In this document: positions 63,261-64,000 of the stretch, piece by piece
Layout of the letters: every line of letters starts with the position of its first letter
How positions within the stretch are numbered: position 1 is the stretch's first letter
From: Cytophagales bacterium
Lineage (GTDB): Bacteria; Bacteroidota; Bacteroidia; Cytophagales; Cyclobacteriaceae
NCBI GenBank assembly: GCA_017303805.1
Contig: JAFLBQ010000008.1
Coordinates: 186,001 to 250,000, forward strand
Length of the DNA: 64,000 nucleotides
Reading direction: 5' to 3'
Notes under the pieces: generated by a model
Database searches by the model: none
Told to the model about the DNA's origin: nothing
Seen by the model: the letters and a program-made list of their open reading frames with translations, nothing else
Position numbers and translations under genes: made by a program

Positions 63261-63926
63261 CTATTTTTCCAACTCCTCAAAATCAATATCCATTACGCTA
63301 AACTTTTGCCAACCAACAAAATCGAAGTGCCACCATTCCGAACTGTTTACTTTAAAGCCATATTTCTCCATAGTATCAATTAATAATTTACGGTTCGCGC
63401 GGATTTTCGGATCGGCTACCGGTGTACTGGGCCAGGCTTCTTTTTTGAATGAATCCCACCCGGTAGGCATTTCCAATTCTTTTCCGGTTTTTAAATCAAC
63501 GAGGGTAAGATCGAGCGCACAACCCCGGTTATGCCGCGAACCTTTGTAGGGCGAAGCTACATACGTTGTATCGCGATAGACTTCATAAAATTTAACCGTT
63601 GCCGCATAGGGCCGGTATCCGTCAAAAATTTTTAGTCCCAACCCTTTGGGCTTTAGTTCGGCCTGAATCTTTTTCAACGCCTCGGCCACCGGCCTGCGGG
63701 CATACGCACGGGGCAGGTTATAAATTTTCCCGCCCGTAAAATTATTCGTGGTGGCATACCCTATCTCCAGAACAACACCCGGAATAACCTTTTCCAGGTT
63801 TATCAACGCGTTGTCCGGGTTGGCTTTTACACTTTGTTTGTATTCTTCCAGCTTGACTGGCATGAGGCCATATTTGTTTTGAGCGAGAATGGTGATTGGA
63901 AAAAGAAGTAGGATCAGGACTTTCAT
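63261..63926 (-). CDS. D-alanyl-D-alanine dipeptidase (VanX/DdpX type, M15D)
   Basis: 221 residues with signal peptide (MKVLILLLFPITILAQ), so periplasmic. Zinc-site motifs: His and Asp in GSRHNRGCALDLTL, Glu and His in SSEWWHFDF; the conserved substrate Arg is in IFDGYRPY. It hydrolyses D-Ala-D-Ala, here more likely for cell-wall turnover than vancomycin resistance, as no vanHA genes are near and the protein is exported. It is followed after a 44-nt gap by the M42 gene on the same strand. Confidence 0.93.
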   Translation of the reverse strand: MKVLILLLFPITILAQNKYGLMPVKLEEYKQSVKANPDNALINLEKVIPGVVLEIGYATTNNFTGGKIYNLPRAYARRPVAEALKKIQAELKPKGLGLKIFDGYRPYAATVKFYEVYRDTTYVASPYKGSRHNRGCALDLTLVDLKTGKELEMPTGWDSFKKEAWPSTPVADPKIRANRKLLIDTMEKYGFKVNSSEWWHFDFVGWQKFSVMDIDFEELEK

Positions 63927-63954
63927 ATGTTTAAAGATAGTTGATTAAAATTTC

Positions 63955-63988
63955 TCTCTGTGCAAATCTCTGTAGACTCTGTGGTAAA
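63955..63988. repeat. Possible dispersed element with CTCTGT units
   Basis: CTCTGTGCAAAT, CTCTGTAGA and CTCTGTGGTAAA follow each other directly. Strings of this kind recur in intergenic DNA of several bacterial genomes as far as I recall. The window ends 12 nt later, so its extent cannot be judged. Confidence 0.35.
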
Positions 63989-64000
63989 AATTTCTAACCA

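Noticed and set aside
63261..63926. Vancomycin-resistance gene vanX
   Set aside because: The protein has a signal peptide and no vanH/vanA/vanRS neighbours, so a periplasmic dipeptidase for wall turnover is the simpler reading.
1..64000. CRISPR arrays, rRNA genes, IS elements, prophage or integrase genes
   Set aside because: No regular 20-40-bp direct repeats with unique spacers, no transposase or integrase motifs and no rRNA-like sequence were found on either strand.

Overview
The window is chromosomal DNA of a free-living, Gram-negative Bacteroidota, most likely of the order Cytophagales. The evidence is a SusC/SusD polysaccharide utilisation locus (PUL) with a one-protein hybrid two-component regulator, a type IX secretion tail on an amylase, many lipoprotein signals, promoter boxes of the Bacteroidota type (TTTG near -33, TAnnTTTG near -7), a general lack of Shine-Dalgarno sequences, and frequent TTG/GTG starts. 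No species can be named from sequence alone. No rRNA, CRISPR array, phage, IS element or resistance island was seen, and no stretch without a gene exceeds 300 bases.

Region 1 (1-11.7 kb): the end of a helix-hairpin-helix protein followed after 1 nt by a large UPF1-type helicase with a degenerate nuclease-like tail; a secreted M20 amidohydrolase; an ammonium transporter with a textbook terminator; a DUF4403 protein; a secreted amidohydrolase followed by a TPR lipoprotein; and tRNA-Arg(CCU).

Region 2 (11.7-34.9 kb): a large PUL. Read on the minus strand from 30.6 kb down to 11.7 kb it holds a GH53 endo-galactanase lipoprotein, a clan GH-A glycosidase, an SMP-30 lactonase, SusC, SusD, a SusE-like glycan-binding lipoprotein, a giant FG-GAP/ASPIC lipoprotein and two GH13 alpha-amylase-family enzymes, the last with a T9SS tail. 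The hybrid two-component regulator is divergent at the GH53 end. Galactan-type and starch-type enzymes thus share one SusCD pair. A perfect hairpin separates susE from the downstream enzymes and a LacI-operator-like dyad lies upstream of susC.

Region 3 (34.9-43.1 kb): mostly housekeeping and membrane genes. These include a bestrophin plus beta-carbonic anhydrase pair (probable inorganic-carbon handling), a class V aminotransferase, MarC, RNase HI, a BASS transporter, a lysophospholipid acyltransferase and a saccharopine-dehydrogenase-like enzyme.

Region 4 (43.1-49.2 kb): cytidine deaminase, a SiaC-type phosphoprotein, a 1021-residue TerB-ABCG fusion transporter, two unrecognised exported proteins and an esterase whose only plausible start codon lies at the end of a terminator T-tract.

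Region 5 (49.2-58.1 kb): an envelope cluster with SirB1-like protein, acyl-CoA carboxylase beta, MlaD/MCE protein and cell-wall amidase on the minus strand, divergent from LptD, followed by convergent lysS.

Region 6 (58.1-64 kb): proline dehydrogenase, aroB, a YtxH-like small protein, aroA, an M42 aminopeptidase and a VanX-type dipeptidase. Three arrays of degenerate 7-bp repeats, arranged partly as inverted pairs, sit between these genes. One array covers the stop codon of aroA and reaches that of the M42 gene. These arrays are the most unusual non-coding feature in the window.
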